The notes under the pieces were generated by a model. The model made no database searches and was not told the origin of the DNA. It saw only the letters and a program-made list of their open reading frames with translations. From Tubiluchus corallicola (lineage: Eukaryota > Priapulida > Priapulimorpha > Priapulimorphida > Tubiluchidae): 64,000 bases of DNA. Position numbers and translations under genes: made by a program. Below are positions 1 through 12,143 of the stretch, one piece after another (the stretch's first letter is position 1; each line of letters starts with the position of its first letter). The stretch is taken from NCBI GenBank assembly GCA_030141605.1, contig JAQGDQ010000287.1:1-64000 (forward strand). Reading direction: 5' to 3'.

Positions 1-618
1 ACAAGAAATAAAGTAATAAGCTTAAAAGGACAAGAAAACACTCTTCATAAATAAAGCTTAAAAATTTGTCTTGAAATTTTGTGTCACTTTTATCCTGTCT
101 TATTGCGTTAGCAGTAATGCTGTGTAAAATTTGTAAATTTAAACTCTTGCGGCAACCATTAAGCGCAGCCATTTTAAGGGTAAGTCACTTGGAACAAGTT
201 TAGATAACATTGCGTCAAGTTTAAAAAATTATCACAGCATTCGTATAACACTGCTCCCTACCTAAGCATAAATTTAAGCTACATTATCAATATAAAATTG
301 CCAATATTGTTAAAGTATTTTCTATATTGTCAATAAGATTAAAGATATGTTTTTTGGTGAATCAGTGGTGCACATTGGGATGGTGAAACAGTGATGTTTT
401 AAATATATTAAATTATCAAAAATTTTCTTTTCCAATTACATAAGTTCTTCAAACAAGTAAGTATAAAGCTAAGTAACATAACTTTGTACATAGAAAATGC
501 TTTACAATTCCCTTTCCTTTCCCCATAAAAAACATCATACACTTTAGCTTTTTGTAATAAGGCACTTGCAAAAAAAACAACTGGATATTCATTACGGATC
601 AAGTAGCAAATAAAACCA
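1..618. other. AT-rich non-coding stretch
   Basis: No gene, RNA or recognisable transposon is visible. The open frames reaching into this part from the right are created by the adjacent 33-bp tandem array. Confidence 0.5.
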
Positions 619-1112
619 AATTGACAGCATGTCAGAATTGCCAGACTGCCAAATTGACGGCATGTTGGAATTGCCAGACTGCCAAATTGACGGCATGTTG
701 GAATTGCCAGACTGCCAAATTGACGGCATGTTGGAATTGCCAGACTGCCAAATTGACGGTATGTCGGAATTGCCAGACTGCTAATTGACGGCATGTCGGA
801 ATTGCCAGACTGCCAAATTGACGGCATGTCAGAATTGCCAGACTGCCAAATTGACGGCATGTTGGAATTGCCAGACTGCCAAATTGACGGTATGTCGGAA
901 TTGCCAGACTGCCAAATTGACGGCATGTTGGAATTGCCAGACTGCCAAATTGACGGTATGTCAGAATTGCCAGACTGCTAATTGATGGCATGTCGGAATT
1001 GCCAGACTGCTAAATTGATGGCATGTCAGAATTGCCAGACTGCCAAATTGATGGCATGTCGGAATCGCCAGACTGCCAAATTGACGGCATGTCAGAACTC
1101 CCAGACTGCTAA
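619..1112. repeat. 33-bp tandem repeat array, about 15 copies
   Basis: A unit of 33 bp is repeated about 15 times with few differences; its core is GGAATTGCCAGACTGCCAAA and copies alternate between GTCGG, GTTGG and GTCAG variants. Two junctions have lost one base (gactgctaattga). Because 33 is a multiple of three and most frames lack stops, the array creates open frames on both strands that encode 11-residue peptide repeats. I treat these as by-products of the array: no start context, splice site or non-repeat domain supports a protein. Confidence 0.95.
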
Positions 1113-2220
1113 ACGACAATGTCTCAATAAAACTGATGTTTGCAACTAATAATTAGTTGAACATGTTTGTTTTCATTCTGCTACTATTTATTACTAACAA
1201 GATATTTTCATGTTGCCAAATGCATCAGCCAAACAATAAATGAAGCAGCTAAAAACAACAAAACCAAAATCAACTTGCACAAGTTCAAAAGGCAAAGTAA
1301 ATTATAGACATTCACAAATTACAGGCACTTATAACGAATGCGTATAGGAAATTTCTGCTTTATAGTTTTTAAAAATAAGAAAAAATGATCAAATTGTAAA
1401 AACACGATTAACTACCTAAGCACATAAAATATAATTTAACCTAAATAATAAACTAAAATATAGCTACTTACAAAAAAGTATATTGTAATTGCACTTACAT
1501 TATAAAATACATAAATAAGTTTACACAACAAAGATTAACATTTCCCAATGAATATTACAATTTACATCTATTTTACTAAACATGCATAAATTAACCAAGC
1601 ACTAAAACTAATGAATTATTCAAACAATGTGCCAGATAAATCTGCAAAACATCTTATTCAATATTATTTCTATTTTGCCAAAGCCACATTCATTATACAA
1701 TACTTACATTTACACGAACAGTCCAGCTTATAATTCAGCTTGAATCAAAAGATTAAAAACTAAATTTATAATACTGTATTCATAAACCTTGCACAACTTT
1801 TGTTGAAAGTTTTAGTGTGCCCACTGCATAAGTGCTTGTAGACGTAGCGTGCTCTGTGCTGAAGCTTATCAGATAAGAGAACAAACAGACGTCTCAAAAA
1901 CGTGACTACTTAGTGTAGAATCCTGGTTAATGTTAAATTTACACTTCTTATTAAGCAGATGACATATTTTTCTGGACCAAATATAGAATACACAGCATTT
2001 TTTCTAACTACACAGTTTTTAAATACTTGGATATAGAAAATTCCACGACTTCTGAACAATTCAACATGGCTGACTAATGCAAGGTAAATTTTAATAATTA
2101 TTTCTATGGCAGTTAACAGGTTTTTAACATCATTCATGGTTGTTGTTCAACTTCTTTGTGGTAGAAGTGATTTGGCACTTTTTTAATTAACTAATTTCAT
2201 GTAGTAAACTACGTAATTAC
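1113..2220. other. AT-rich non-coding stretch
   Basis: About 1.1 kb of AT-rich sequence. A 75-codon open frame on the minus strand near 1910-2137 has no recognisable domain and no splice context. Nothing else is seen. Confidence 0.5.
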
Positions 2221-2480
2221 ACTAGTAATCATTAGGGCTTTAGCAATACACCTAGGTCATGATACGATATATATCACAATAATATATATGTATGTAAATA
2301 TACTAGTAATTATTAGGGCTTTAGCGATACACCTAGGTCACGATACGATATATATCACAATAATATGTATGTATGTAAATATACTAGTAATTATTAGGGC
2401 TTTAGCGATACACCTAGGTCACGATACGATATATATCACGATACTGTCTTCACAATACAATATATATCATGATACACTTG
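2221..2480. repeat. 81-bp tandem repeat, three copies
   Basis: Copies begin at 2221, 2302 and 2383, each starting ACTAGTAATYATTAGGGCTT and containing CACCTAGGTCAYGATACGAT followed by an ATATATCAC motif. The third copy breaks down after about 55 bp into further degenerate GATACRATATATATCA motifs. The period is exactly 81 bp, again a multiple of three, giving a spurious 75-codon frame. Confidence 0.9.
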
Positions 2481-2868
2481 AGTTAATGTTTGCAGGCTTT
2501 ATAAACACTAGATGAACATGCTAATAACAAATGCTAAAGATATTTTATCAATCAACACTTTTAGGATTCCTAAATGATAAAACAGCTTGATTTATTACTT
2601 GTGTAATGTGTAGGCTTAATGTTTGCATCATAAGCACCAGAAAAGCAAATATATCGATATTTTCGGTTTAAAAGTTGCTTGTGCATTTTCTGATTCAGGT
2701 TTGCCATTTCACAAGTTTATATGTAAATAGCGTAATTAATACTACAGATTAAACGCCTTGCATTTTTAACTGCTTTGGCTGCTATCAGTGCCTGTGTCAA
2801 AACAACAACTGCTCACTGCACTGATTGACAGGTATCTACAGTACACTCCATAGCTACAGCCTAAATTG

Positions 2869-3309
2869 CACTCATATCTCGGTTTGCGGGACAAAAGAGG
2901 AGAAACATCAGTCCAAATTTGCCGGCTGTCTGTATTTACTGATACTAAACTAATACAATATGCGACATGTATTAGACTCACGGTAATGTAGAATCAATCG
3001 CTTAATTGTCTCATAAACGTCTAGTACGGGCCGCTTCTATGCAAAAGTATATAAAAACTGTCTGCAATTGTCTCAAATAACTCGGCATAACTGACTCTTA
3101 AATTTGCTGATTAAACACTTAAATATGCTGACATACAAGCTACACACATGTCGTTACACACTGCTCGGATGTACACAAAGTGACAGCCCACCAAAGCGGT
3201 CAACTCGCGAAACTGTGTCCGTAGTATGCGTGACTTTTTAACGGTCCAGATTTAGTCCGATTCTTCCGATATCCATAAAAGCGAGGTCCGGCAAACCAGA
3301 TATGAGTGC
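2869..3309 (+). mobile_element. MITE family A, copy 1 (441 bp)
   Basis: Terminal inverted repeats: the left end reads GCACTCATATCTCGGTTTGC, and the right end reads as its complement, GCACTCATATCTGGTTTGC. The interior matches, in opposite orientation, a second element at 16764-17184: both share the block around CTAGTACGGGCCGCT and the block GATATC...GCGAGGTCC near one end. No transposase is present, so it is non-autonomous. No convincing target-site duplication was found, and the superfamily is not assigned. Confidence 0.8.
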
Positions 3310-4029
3310 ACATGCTAATTTGCTAAATATCATTGACTCAGATTATCACGATAAGGGTGCGTTTTGGTGACATGCATATAGTAATAAAAGATATCACAAG
3401 GGCCCGTCACAAGCCTACTCATTATAGTTGTTTTCATTGGATTATTTTTTCTCCATTTCATTTCTATCTTCACTAGATTGCGACCGATTTTTGCTTATTT
3501 AGTTTTACACTCTTTCATTTGTTTTGTCCTTAAATTGTCTATCAAATTTGCAAAGTGTTGTTTACTGTTTTCTAATTTTGTTTTACACAATATTTTGTCA
3601 ACCACTTTATATAGCATGCACTTAAATTTTTTCAAAGGACTACATATTTTCACCAACTGCTTTTTTGTCGCTAGAAATCTTTCTATTAACCTTAACTACA
3701 AATGTGGCTGATTCAGTGCTTTTAGTGCCACCCTTTCTCCAAACTAATATTATTTTTTCTCCCAGAGTGTTAGCTCAGGTCTTACAAAAAATCTGGTTAC
3801 TCAGTCAGCCATTTACTCTGTTTGTCGCATTTTTCCAATTTTTTAACTCCAAATGAGCTGAAATAACTCCAAGTGATTGCCCAATTAAGTTGAAGTTAGT
3901 GTGATAATTAGATAAGATGTCTTCAGTTCAAGGCAAAAATTGTCCTAATTCATTAGTTAATTATTTATGCTTTGTTAATTACAGTTGATCTACAAGAGTA
4001 TCCAAAAGTATCTGCAAGACTTTAAACAT
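3310..4029. other. Non-coding stretch, T-rich
   Basis: T-rich DNA with two overlapping short open frames (3478-3856) of low-complexity hydrophobic composition. They have no recognisable domain and I do not call them genes. Confidence 0.45.
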
Positions 4030-4160
4030 ACGTGGCAGTGGTAACGAACTAAACAGTTATGTTTTTCCCTTACGTTAAGTATAAGCCTATAAGCTGATGG
4101 TTAACCTGTGGCTATCTTTCTTGGAGAAACTAAGAATTTTCATACTCATGCCCGCATCTC
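4030..4160 (+). pseudogene. Decayed partial duplicate of the 5' end of the PAN-pentraxin gene
   Basis: This segment aligns with 5215-5342, the immediate 5' flank and first four codons of the downstream gene. Shared blocks are TTTCCCTTA, GGTTA, CTTGGAGAAA or TTTGGAGAAA, TAAGAATTTTCATA, then ATGCCYGCATCT. After the codons for Met-Pro-Ala-Ser the two copies diverge at once: the hydrophobic signal-peptide codons are absent here. It is a truncated tandem duplicate, of promoter plus start only or of a whole gene whose coding part has decayed. The spacing between copies is about 1.18 kb. Confidence 0.7.
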
Positions 4161-5214
4161 AGTCATACAAGCTCAGAACAAAATTAAAGATCCGAAACAT
4201 TTTGGTACTTCGTAGCAAAAAAGTTGAAATTTATTGAAAAAATAAGAATTCAGCCGTGGTAACCGATTTGACTTTAATAACTTACCAAACAAAACACATT
4301 CATCGTCATCCATCGCCTGATTTTCCAGTCCCAATCAGCAGAGCAAAGTAGCATGGGAAATCTTCAAAATCACTGATACTAACAAAACTTCGAAATCATT
4401 GATTTGTCGTGACCTCGCCATTCATTGATTGTAAAGATGTGATAAACTAGAAGCACTTTCTGATATTTGTATCGATGGCTTATCACTAGTCTATAAAAAC
4501 TGTAGCAAATATTGTGCACTGTCAGTACTATAAGAGTCATCTCTGTATTGACTTCCAACAGGAAATTGACACAAAAATGACGCACAGTTAGAGAATTTAT
4601 ACTACTCATAATGCTTTGAAACAGCAGTGTCAAAATGAGCCAGCTATACTTCCCTAAAAATTGCCAGTAACTATGCACTATGTAAGCGGTCGTCCATTTA
4701 AGAAACTTGTACAATTTGTTACCAAAGCTAATCTTTTCAGTTTCATTTTTTCTAGTACGATTAAATTTTGACTACACTACATATTCGTGCCATGTCAATG
4801 TCATAGTGACCCTTAGTGGCCTATCTTTTTGATACTAGTTGTTTAACAGGCTTGTCAAAAGAGTTTCGAATAATTAAAAAACAGTTATCGTAGGTATCAG
4901 CTTTTTTCATTGTGAAGTAATGTAAAAACTAATGAAAATCAAAATGCGTATATCATTAATTTGGCAATGCATTTAAATTTCTGAACCAGCTTACGTCAAG
5001 CTTAATAGTAGTGTGCACACGACACGTACCCTACAGACATTGTTGCCCTATCAGGTATGACAACAGACATGACAAAATCTAAAAGAAAATCTATAGCATA
5101 AGACAACCGTTGTTTAGAGCAATCATAAATATTTAAACCTCGCTAATAGTTACAATGATACACACAGTAGGGTTTATTTGAATGTTATTAACCACTAGCA
5201 TACGTTAAACGTGT
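4161..5214. other. Intergenic stretch between duplicate and gene
   Basis: No recognisable gene. A 111-codon minus-strand open frame at 4379-4714 shows no domain. This interval could hold the unrecognisable remains of a duplicated gene body. Confidence 0.4.
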
Positions 5215-5331
5215 GTAGCAGTGTTAACAAACTAGAAGAGTTGTGCATAATCTTTCCCTTATACTAAGTGTACCAGCTTTTGGTTAGCTGTGAACGTCTT
5301 TTTGGAGAAATTTTTAAGAATTTTCATAGTT

Positions 5332-8300
5332 ATGCCTGCATCTATTTTTGCTATGCTGGTGGCATTCTCCATTGTTTTATCGGCAAATGTGTATTGTTCA
5401 AAAGAAGTCGTAAATTACGTCCAACACGGGGCAGATGCTCTAGCTAAAATAGGAACTATACGCACACAAAGTTCTTTGCGCAGTAAACTACACTGTGCAA
5501 TAGCTTGTACCCAAGATGACTTATGCAACGCTGTTCAAGATATTAAAATAGGTGAAGGAAACCATGAATGTCATTTGTTGACAGCTACACCCAAAAGTTG
5601 TACTGATGCTGATGTTCTGACAACAGCTGGAATTTCATTTTATGCAGAAGAACAGGTATAGTGTCCTGTGTTAGCAATATAATTTCATTTAAGTAACGAA
5701 TACATTATAAATTCAAGCTATTGCAACAAACACCATCTTGATCTAGGACATGAATTTCAGAGAAATTGCTTGTCAAAGAATGATTATAATTAAATTAAAA
5801 GTTGAGTGGTCAAGATGTGTGGTATGAATCTTAAGCTGTGTCAAATTTTATTAAGTAAATAGATGAATGACCACTGGAATGAGCTCTTGGACGGTTTCAT
5901 CTACCATTGATCACCTTAGGTTATTTCTCTTGTTCAGGGCAGAGGTATTCACGTCAGAGTGGAGTTAAGACACTCAGCTCAGTGCCTCGGCATTCTGTGC
6001 GTCATATTGCACATTATTCTTGATAATGACAGCTAGAGTTCGGTGCTGTAACAACCATTTAACATTAGCAATAGGCTCTGTCAGTGAGTGCACGTTTGTA
6101 GTGTGCCAGAGTCTAGCTGTCAGACTGCAGAAAAATATTTCACTGAACCATCTACCTCTACAGCATGAATCACCATTATTCATTACTTATAGCAGCATGT
6201 TTACATTAAACGACGGGTTATAAATAATTAGTTATGATTGACTTTTGTGTATTGATAGCTTCACAAAACAAGTAAGTACAATTGCCATCAATTGCAAGAC
6301 CACACTGGACATTACAAAAGGTAGCCATCATATATTGACTGTTGCTTAGTGACAATTGTAGCACAGTCTTGCTTGCTGACACAAATAGAAAGGTTCCAGC
6401 TACCAAAGTGAAAGGTAACTTGGCGATCTATTAAAGATGCAGAAAGTGGCTAGCTACCCATCTGAAAGGTAACTTGACGATCTATTAAAGATGTAGAACT
6501 AATGCAGAAAGTGGCTAACTACACAGGTGAAAGGTAACTTGACAATTTATTAAGGAGGCAGAACTAAGACAGAAAAGGGCTAGCTATCCAGGTGAAAGGT
6601 AACTTGACGATCTATTAAAGACATAGAACTCAGAGAGTACGGATAAGTTTAGCACCATAAATTAGCCTTCATAACATTAGCACTATTCACACAATGGGAA
6701 AGACATGGTTATCGTTTGGGATGCGTCCTGGATATCCTTAATCTCATTCACACTTTTACAAATTTTGTCAGCTTACACTCATGTTTACACAACATGTAGG
6801 TATATGAAAACTTGTTTTGACTCTGTTATTAAACACACATAAGGCATAAGTCACAAAATTCACATGGCACATTTGCAATAGTTTCGTGTACAATATATGG
6901 TGGAAGGGCCTACAATGAACATAATACAAATAAGTTTTTATTGTTTCTGCACAAGAAAGTCTCACACTATGTTTGCTTATATACAAATGTAAAATGTTGT
7001 GGGCAGTAAAAAAGCAGGGCTTGTTACATTGTCACACACCGTGAAAGAAAAAAAGTAATGAAAATAAGCTGGAAATTTGAACTGAATCGTATGACCACGA
7101 AAACATTTAGTGCTTCACAATGGAATGAAGCTCATTATGAGAACTGTCAGGGAGTCTTTTATTCTTTAATTCTTTCATTATATTTGTATGGAACCAGAGC
7201 ACGTGACGGAACTGTGCGCTTCACAGGCCCAGGGCAGTGCAGTTACAACTCCAGGAACGTGTGTTTGGCTGTTGTGCGCATGCGGCCGTTCGCAGACGCT
7301 ACTCTCTAGGTAAAGACAGCACGGTCGCTCACACAGTGTATGTCGTAAGTTGTCACGTGCCTGAAAACCGTGTACCGGTATATTCTCGATAAAGTGTAGA
7401 ATTAGATTTTGAAACAGAAATAAGTTCTGTGACTGTAAATGAACGTCAGTAGCTCAAGTTTTCACAGTTGTCTCTCTCTGAGACAGTTGCAGTTAAAGGC
7501 CTTTAAACAAAATTACATGTGTTTGTTTCATTTTATACTAAAACAATGGCTAAAAATTTTCTGAAGCAGCACCCCACTAATTTAACAATGAGGCGCCACT
7601 GCAGGAAAAATTTACTACCTGTGGTGGCTTTTCAATCTGGCAGGGTGTGCAGTTAAAGCACTTTCTGTCTAGCGTAAACACTGAGTACGCAATAAGCAGG
7701 GTTAAAATTAATTTGCCTCGGACGTCTGATTGGATTATTGCACAATATCTTGCAACTCTGTCTGCAAAACTCTTTGAATATGGATTTCTTGGTGGCTGCT
7801 GTATAGCTGTCACCATCTTAGCCAATTCAAACTCAGAATGGGTGTGAACAGATAATACAGTAAGTGTTTAACACAGTCCATAGAACCCAAGAAATAACAT
7901 AAAAACATTACACAAGAAAATAAATACATGCATAAAAATTACCGAGTATATGTTTTTGTGTTAATTAGTATAATTATTGTCTATTATGTATTGGATATGA
8001 ACATTGTTTGAATAAAAGTGTTAAATAAATCAGTGTGTGGTTGGTGGAGAAGATTATTTGTGCAGCAAAGCTTAACCCACCACCATATTTGATGGTGAAC
8101 AAGAGTAAGTGTTGTGCTCTTGTAGGCCTCTTAAAGAGGCCCAATAAGATATTAACAAGTTACCACCCTTTAATAGTTTTAATAGTTTACTTCTATCCTG
8201 TCCTATGTAAGTCAATTAATATTTGGCATGCCTGTAATAAGATTATGACTCCTGTAGGCAATAACTTGTCATACAGATATTGTCAACACTAGTGGCAGAA

Positions 8301-10822
8301 TCACAGTGAAACTGATGGAGGACAATCACAATGAAGGACAGTCACGTAGATTTGTTACATTGTGTCAAAGTGTAGTTACCTCATTTGATTACGTTTGACT
8401 AAGCCGTTTATTGCAGCTTACGTTTTTCTAATATTTCAGGTGAGCACTGCCATTACAGAACAAATTGGGGTAGCTAATGGTGAGTTTCATGAAGCAGTTT
8501 TCGATACCTGTTAAGCTGTAAAAGATATTTGTTACTCAAACATCTACTCAATGAAAGAACTACATTCGAACACATTGTGTCACTGACAAAATTATTTTAT
8601 CTGATTTATCTCACTTTTTTTTATAGGAATATGTTACGAAACGTTTGAGGTAACTTTTCCGTCATATGAAGTGACTCACTACTTCTTAAAGGATGCAGGA
8701 TTTCCAGTGGCTGTCACTTCATTTACATTTGTGGGATGGATAAAACCTGACACAGTAATAACAAGTAATCTTCGGTTCTTATGGGCATATGGTGAAGAAA
8801 GCTATGATTTTGGGCTGGCTGTTAATGGACAATCTAATACACAAATCCATTTAGGGGTGAACGGTTTAAACAAGTAAGTCACAAATATTTTAATTTAGGA
8901 ATGACATGGGTTCTTTTAACAGGTTTCTAGGTCTTTTAATTGTTGGTAATGAAAATGAGAATAATTACAGCAGCATTAATTCTATTGAAATGAAATTTAA
9001 TATGGCTACAGACCATGTGAGAAAGCATATTTTGGTCAAGAGATCAAAGAGCTCAATGCTTTACATCATTGTAATTTTAATGTTTTTGGTGTACCGAGTG
9101 GACTAAATTGGAGCAAATTATTGACCTAACAGCAGTTCAATAGAATCCAATTCTTGTATAATGTAGGAAGTAGGTGCAGTGTTTGCTTTGTGAAAATTTG
9201 AGAGCTTGGGCCGAAGTGGTCAAGGTCACTCGCGCCAAAGTTGACAATGAGTCTACTCTGAGAAGAATAACTAAAACACTGTAAGAAAATATCCAAAAAA
9301 TGCAGTGATTCGGGGTCATGGTAGCGGTTAGAAATCACCAAAAAGTCAATGGAAAATTTCTAGAAAATTTACGTGAATGCAGAATTCAGAAGTGGCACAA
9401 AATAGTAGTGAATCGGCAAGCTTATTTTGTTGACTGACATTATGACCATAGAAGTCACACTTGGAAAATTACAATGGGTTTCAAGGCATTCCATCTGAAT
9501 GTATAGAGATGAGAATCCTGATAATCCTGATAAGTCCCGAGTCATAATGGAGACCATTGGTCATTGAAAGTTCATCATCCTAATGCATATAAAAAAACAA
9601 AGTTCACGGGCTCAAGGTAGCAGCAGCGACTTGAGTTGGCAGGCTGATTTTGCTCACTGTTTGGCCACCTAAGAAGGAAGACACTCAGACAACACGCCAC
9701 AGATGATCTGAGTCCATAAATATTGTTCTAGGACGGTATATTATAATATACTAATCTTCTTCTTCTTCCCAGCTTTTCCCTATGCGGGGTCGCCGTTGTG
9801 AATGAGTCTTCTCCATGCATTCCTGTTGTTGACCATCTCTTCATTTATGTTCTTCTCTCTAGGGTCTCCATTAATACATTCAATCCGTCTCCATTTGGGT
9901 CGTCCTCTTCTATTTCCCAGCACTTCCATTTCCATGACCTCTCTTCCCACATGATCTTCACCGACTCTTCTTTTTAGGTGTCCATACCATCGCAATCTTG
10001 CGAGGCTTCCACTACTTTTACTGTTCCTCTGATATTGTTATTTCTTATTTTATCGCTTCTTGTTATTCCCACCATCCAGCTCAACATCCTCATCTCCACC
10101 ACATCAATTTTCTTCTCTTCGGTCTTCTTTAGAGAAGCTGCTTCCAGCCCATAGATTAGAGCGGGTCTGACCACTTCTTTGTGGAGACTCATTCATAGAA
10201 GGTTATGGCACAGTTTTACAGGCGGATGCCCTTCCTGACCCTAACCCTCCCTATTTATCCGGGCTTGGGACCGGCACTGAGTTGGGCTGGCTTGACCCCC
10301 CCCCCCCCCCGCCAGTGGCTAGGTTATTATTATAATATACTAATAAGCATGCTAATTTAGAACACACCAGCTAACTTCAGGAAAAGGCTTAAGCGATTTT
10401 CATCTTTATATTCCAGTTTTATGCCACAATATTACAACTCGTTGATTGATGGGCAGTGGCACTTTATTGGGTTTACCTGGTCTAATGTAGATGGTAAAAT
10501 CAGGTATTATGTTGATGGGTCGGAAATTGGTACCGACACGCAACTACAAGGATATGCCATACCTGCTGGAGGGCCACTGGTTTTTGGACAAGAAATGGAT
10601 TACGTTGGAGGAAACTTTAATTTCGATTCTTACCAAAGCTACAAGGGCGATATTGCAGGATTCAATTTCTATGATTATGTTCTCACCCCACAACAAATTC
10701 AGGACTTATCTCGTAATTGTTACTATAGCAATGGTAACTTGTTGGCTTGGAGTGAAACCAGGCAAGGTCTCCATGGCAACGCTGTGATTAATAGCGCAGC
10801 ACCATCATGTACAGGATTGTAA
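5332..10822 (+). CDS. Secreted PAN/Apple plus pentraxin-domain protein
   Basis: Four exons: 5332-5655, 8440-8479, 8627-8873 and 10417-10822. Each junction has GT-AG borders (CAG|GTATAG, ATG|GTGAGT, CAA|GTAAGT donors) and the frame carries through, giving 338 residues. I start at the ATG at 5332 because it opens a signal peptide (residues 1 to about 22, MPASIFAMLVAFSIVLSANV). Residues 23-106 form a cysteine-bearing PAN/Apple-like module (CAIACTQDDLCNAV, then CHLL). Residues about 122-325 are a pentraxin/LamG jelly roll: HFIGFTWSN resembles the pentraxin signature, and FGQEMDYVGGNF followed by QSYKGDIAGFNFYDYVL matches the calcium-binding strands of pentraxins. The product is likely an extracellular, calcium-dependent ligand-binding or adhesion protein; its ligand is unknown. 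Introns hold a 65-bp repeat and an RTE-like retrotransposon. Exon structure is firm; the PAN assignment is less so than the pentraxin one. Confidence 0.85.
6400..6637. repeat. 65-bp tandem repeat in intron 1 of the PAN-pentraxin gene
   Basis: Copies begin at 6400, 6454, 6519 and 6584, each with GAAAGGTAACTTGRCGATCT followed by ATTAAAG. The first copy is 54 bp because it lacks about 11 bp; the next two are 65 bp. Confidence 0.85.
7185..7500. other. GC-richer patch inside intron 1
   Basis: This part of the 2.8-kb first intron is clearly richer in G and C than its surroundings (for example GCGCATGCGGCCGTTCGC) and includes two CACGTG-type motifs. It has no intact coding frame. It could be a transposon remnant such as an LTR fragment or an unrecognised exon. 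I cannot decide which. Confidence 0.3.
9739..10344 (-). mobile_element. 5'-truncated RTE-like non-LTR retrotransposon with target-site duplication
   Basis: The insert occupies 9756-10327 within intron 3 of the PAN-pentraxin gene and is flanked by an identical 17-bp duplication, TATTATAATATACTAAT, at 9739-9755 and 10328-10344. On the minus strand it encodes the C-terminal tail of a reverse transcriptase (VVEMRMLSWMVGITR, then MRWYGHLKRR, then GNRRGRPKWRR), now split between two frames near 9974-9995. The 3' end on the coding strand is an AAG-rich tail. The 5' part (10200-10327) is non-coding, with the block CCCAAGCCCGGATAAATAGG and a run of C on the plus strand at about 10300-10312. The clean duplication shows a fairly recent target-primed insertion. 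Confidence 0.85.
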
Positions 10823-11179
10823 AATTTTGTACAATATTGAAGATAAGTTACTGGCTTGAAGTAGTCAATAAGTCAGCATGGGAACACAATAACAAGCAGT
10901 ACAGTACCACCTTGTACTGCATTGCAAAGATATGTTATAGCACTATAATTATACTTTTTTGTTAGCACAATAATTAGTGTTGTTTGAATTGAACCATGTG
11001 CACATTATTGTTTCCATAATTAGTCTTAATAATCAAAAGAAGACTAGTACATTTGATGCTGCTTTTCAATTATCTCCATATGCATTCTGATAAATGACGT
11101 GTTTATTTTGCATTTGTACAAAAATAACTAACTTTAATAATTATCTTTTCAAGCATGTAAAACGACAGTACATTTGACA
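10823..11179. other. 3' flank of the PAN-pentraxin gene
   Basis: AT-rich sequence with no domain-bearing frame. It presumably holds the 3' untranslated region; I see no clear AATAAA near the stop. Confidence 0.4.
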
Positions 11180-11693
11180 TACAGTAGTACATCTGTTTTC
11201 GACCATAATTCGTTCCTAAAGTGTTTGAAAACCGATTTGTTTGAGTACCAAATCATTTATTCTCATAAGGAATAATGTAAAAGCAAATAATCCATTCTCC
11301 AGCACCAAATGAACTGTAAAGTATTACTAAAACGAAATATAATAATGCAAAAATGTTTATTCAAACAGTAGATATGATATAATTGATAAGAAAAACATAA
11401 TAAAATTACTTTGAAAGAAAAACATAATTGTTCTTGCATGAAAAAGCGGAGAAAAATAAGCGTAGAAAGCACTTAGCGATATTAGGCAATTCAAATGTTG
11501 TGCGTGACTACTCAGGCACGGCCGATTACGCTCAGCTCTACTCGGCTCGCCGCGCATGTGTTCATGACGTGTTTCGCGGTTGGTCGAGTACCGAAATTCT
11601 GGTCGAGAGCGGAGACAAATTCAGCTCGAATTTTCTGGTCGAAAACCGATTTGTACGAGTACGGAGACGTTCGACAACGGAGGTATGACTGTA
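11180..11693. mobile_element. TA-flanked MITE (514 bp), Tc1/mariner-like ends
   Basis: The left end reads TACAGTAGTACATCTGTTTT and the right end, as complement, TACAGTCATACCTCCGTTGT, with matching subterminal TCGA motifs. A TA dinucleotide lies at both ends, as expected for a Tc1/mariner-type target site. Inside, the motif AAAACCGATTTGT occurs near both ends in the same orientation. The short open frames inside have no transposase similarity that I recognise. Confidence 0.7.
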
Positions 11694-12020
11694 TTAGTTT
11701 GGTGATAAAATGAAAAACAACAGAGGAACCAAAAGCAACTTAAAATCAAACTAAGTATTTAGCTCTGATTTCTGAAAATAATTATGAAAATTTATTTTAA
11801 AAAATTCAGCAATGTTTTAATGAATAATAAATGAATCATTCACGTCTAGACAATCATTTTAACTGGTTTATGTGTAAATATTATTCAAGCTATTTTAATA
11901 GATTTGGCATCCATTATTGAAAATATCAATAAAACACAGATGGAATCACGAATGAATTAATGAGAAATGCTGCTTTTATTTTATAAATAAAACAATTATT
12001 TGCAGCTCATGCGTTGCTTT

Positions 12021-12143
12021 GGGAAATCTTGAAGCAAAAATTATGCAGAATAACCCCAACAGACTATAGAAAAGTGTATGATGCACTTTTCTATATATTT
12101 TGTTGGGGTTACTGGGTATCATTTCTGTATTTCAAGATTTCCC
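12021..12143. repeat. Imperfect foldback (inverted repeat), 123 bp
   Basis: GGGAAATCTTGAA at the left pairs with TTCAAGATTTCCC at the right. Inside, TAACCCCAACA pairs with TGTTGGGGTTA and ATAGAAAAGTG with CACTTTTCTAT around a short loop. The whole would fold as a long hairpin with a few bulges. It may be a foldback MITE; no coding capacity. Confidence 0.8.

Noticed and set aside
408-991. Open frames on both strands with 11-residue peptide repeats
   Set aside because: They come from a 33-bp tandem unit whose length is a multiple of three; no non-repeat domain, splice site or start context supports a gene.
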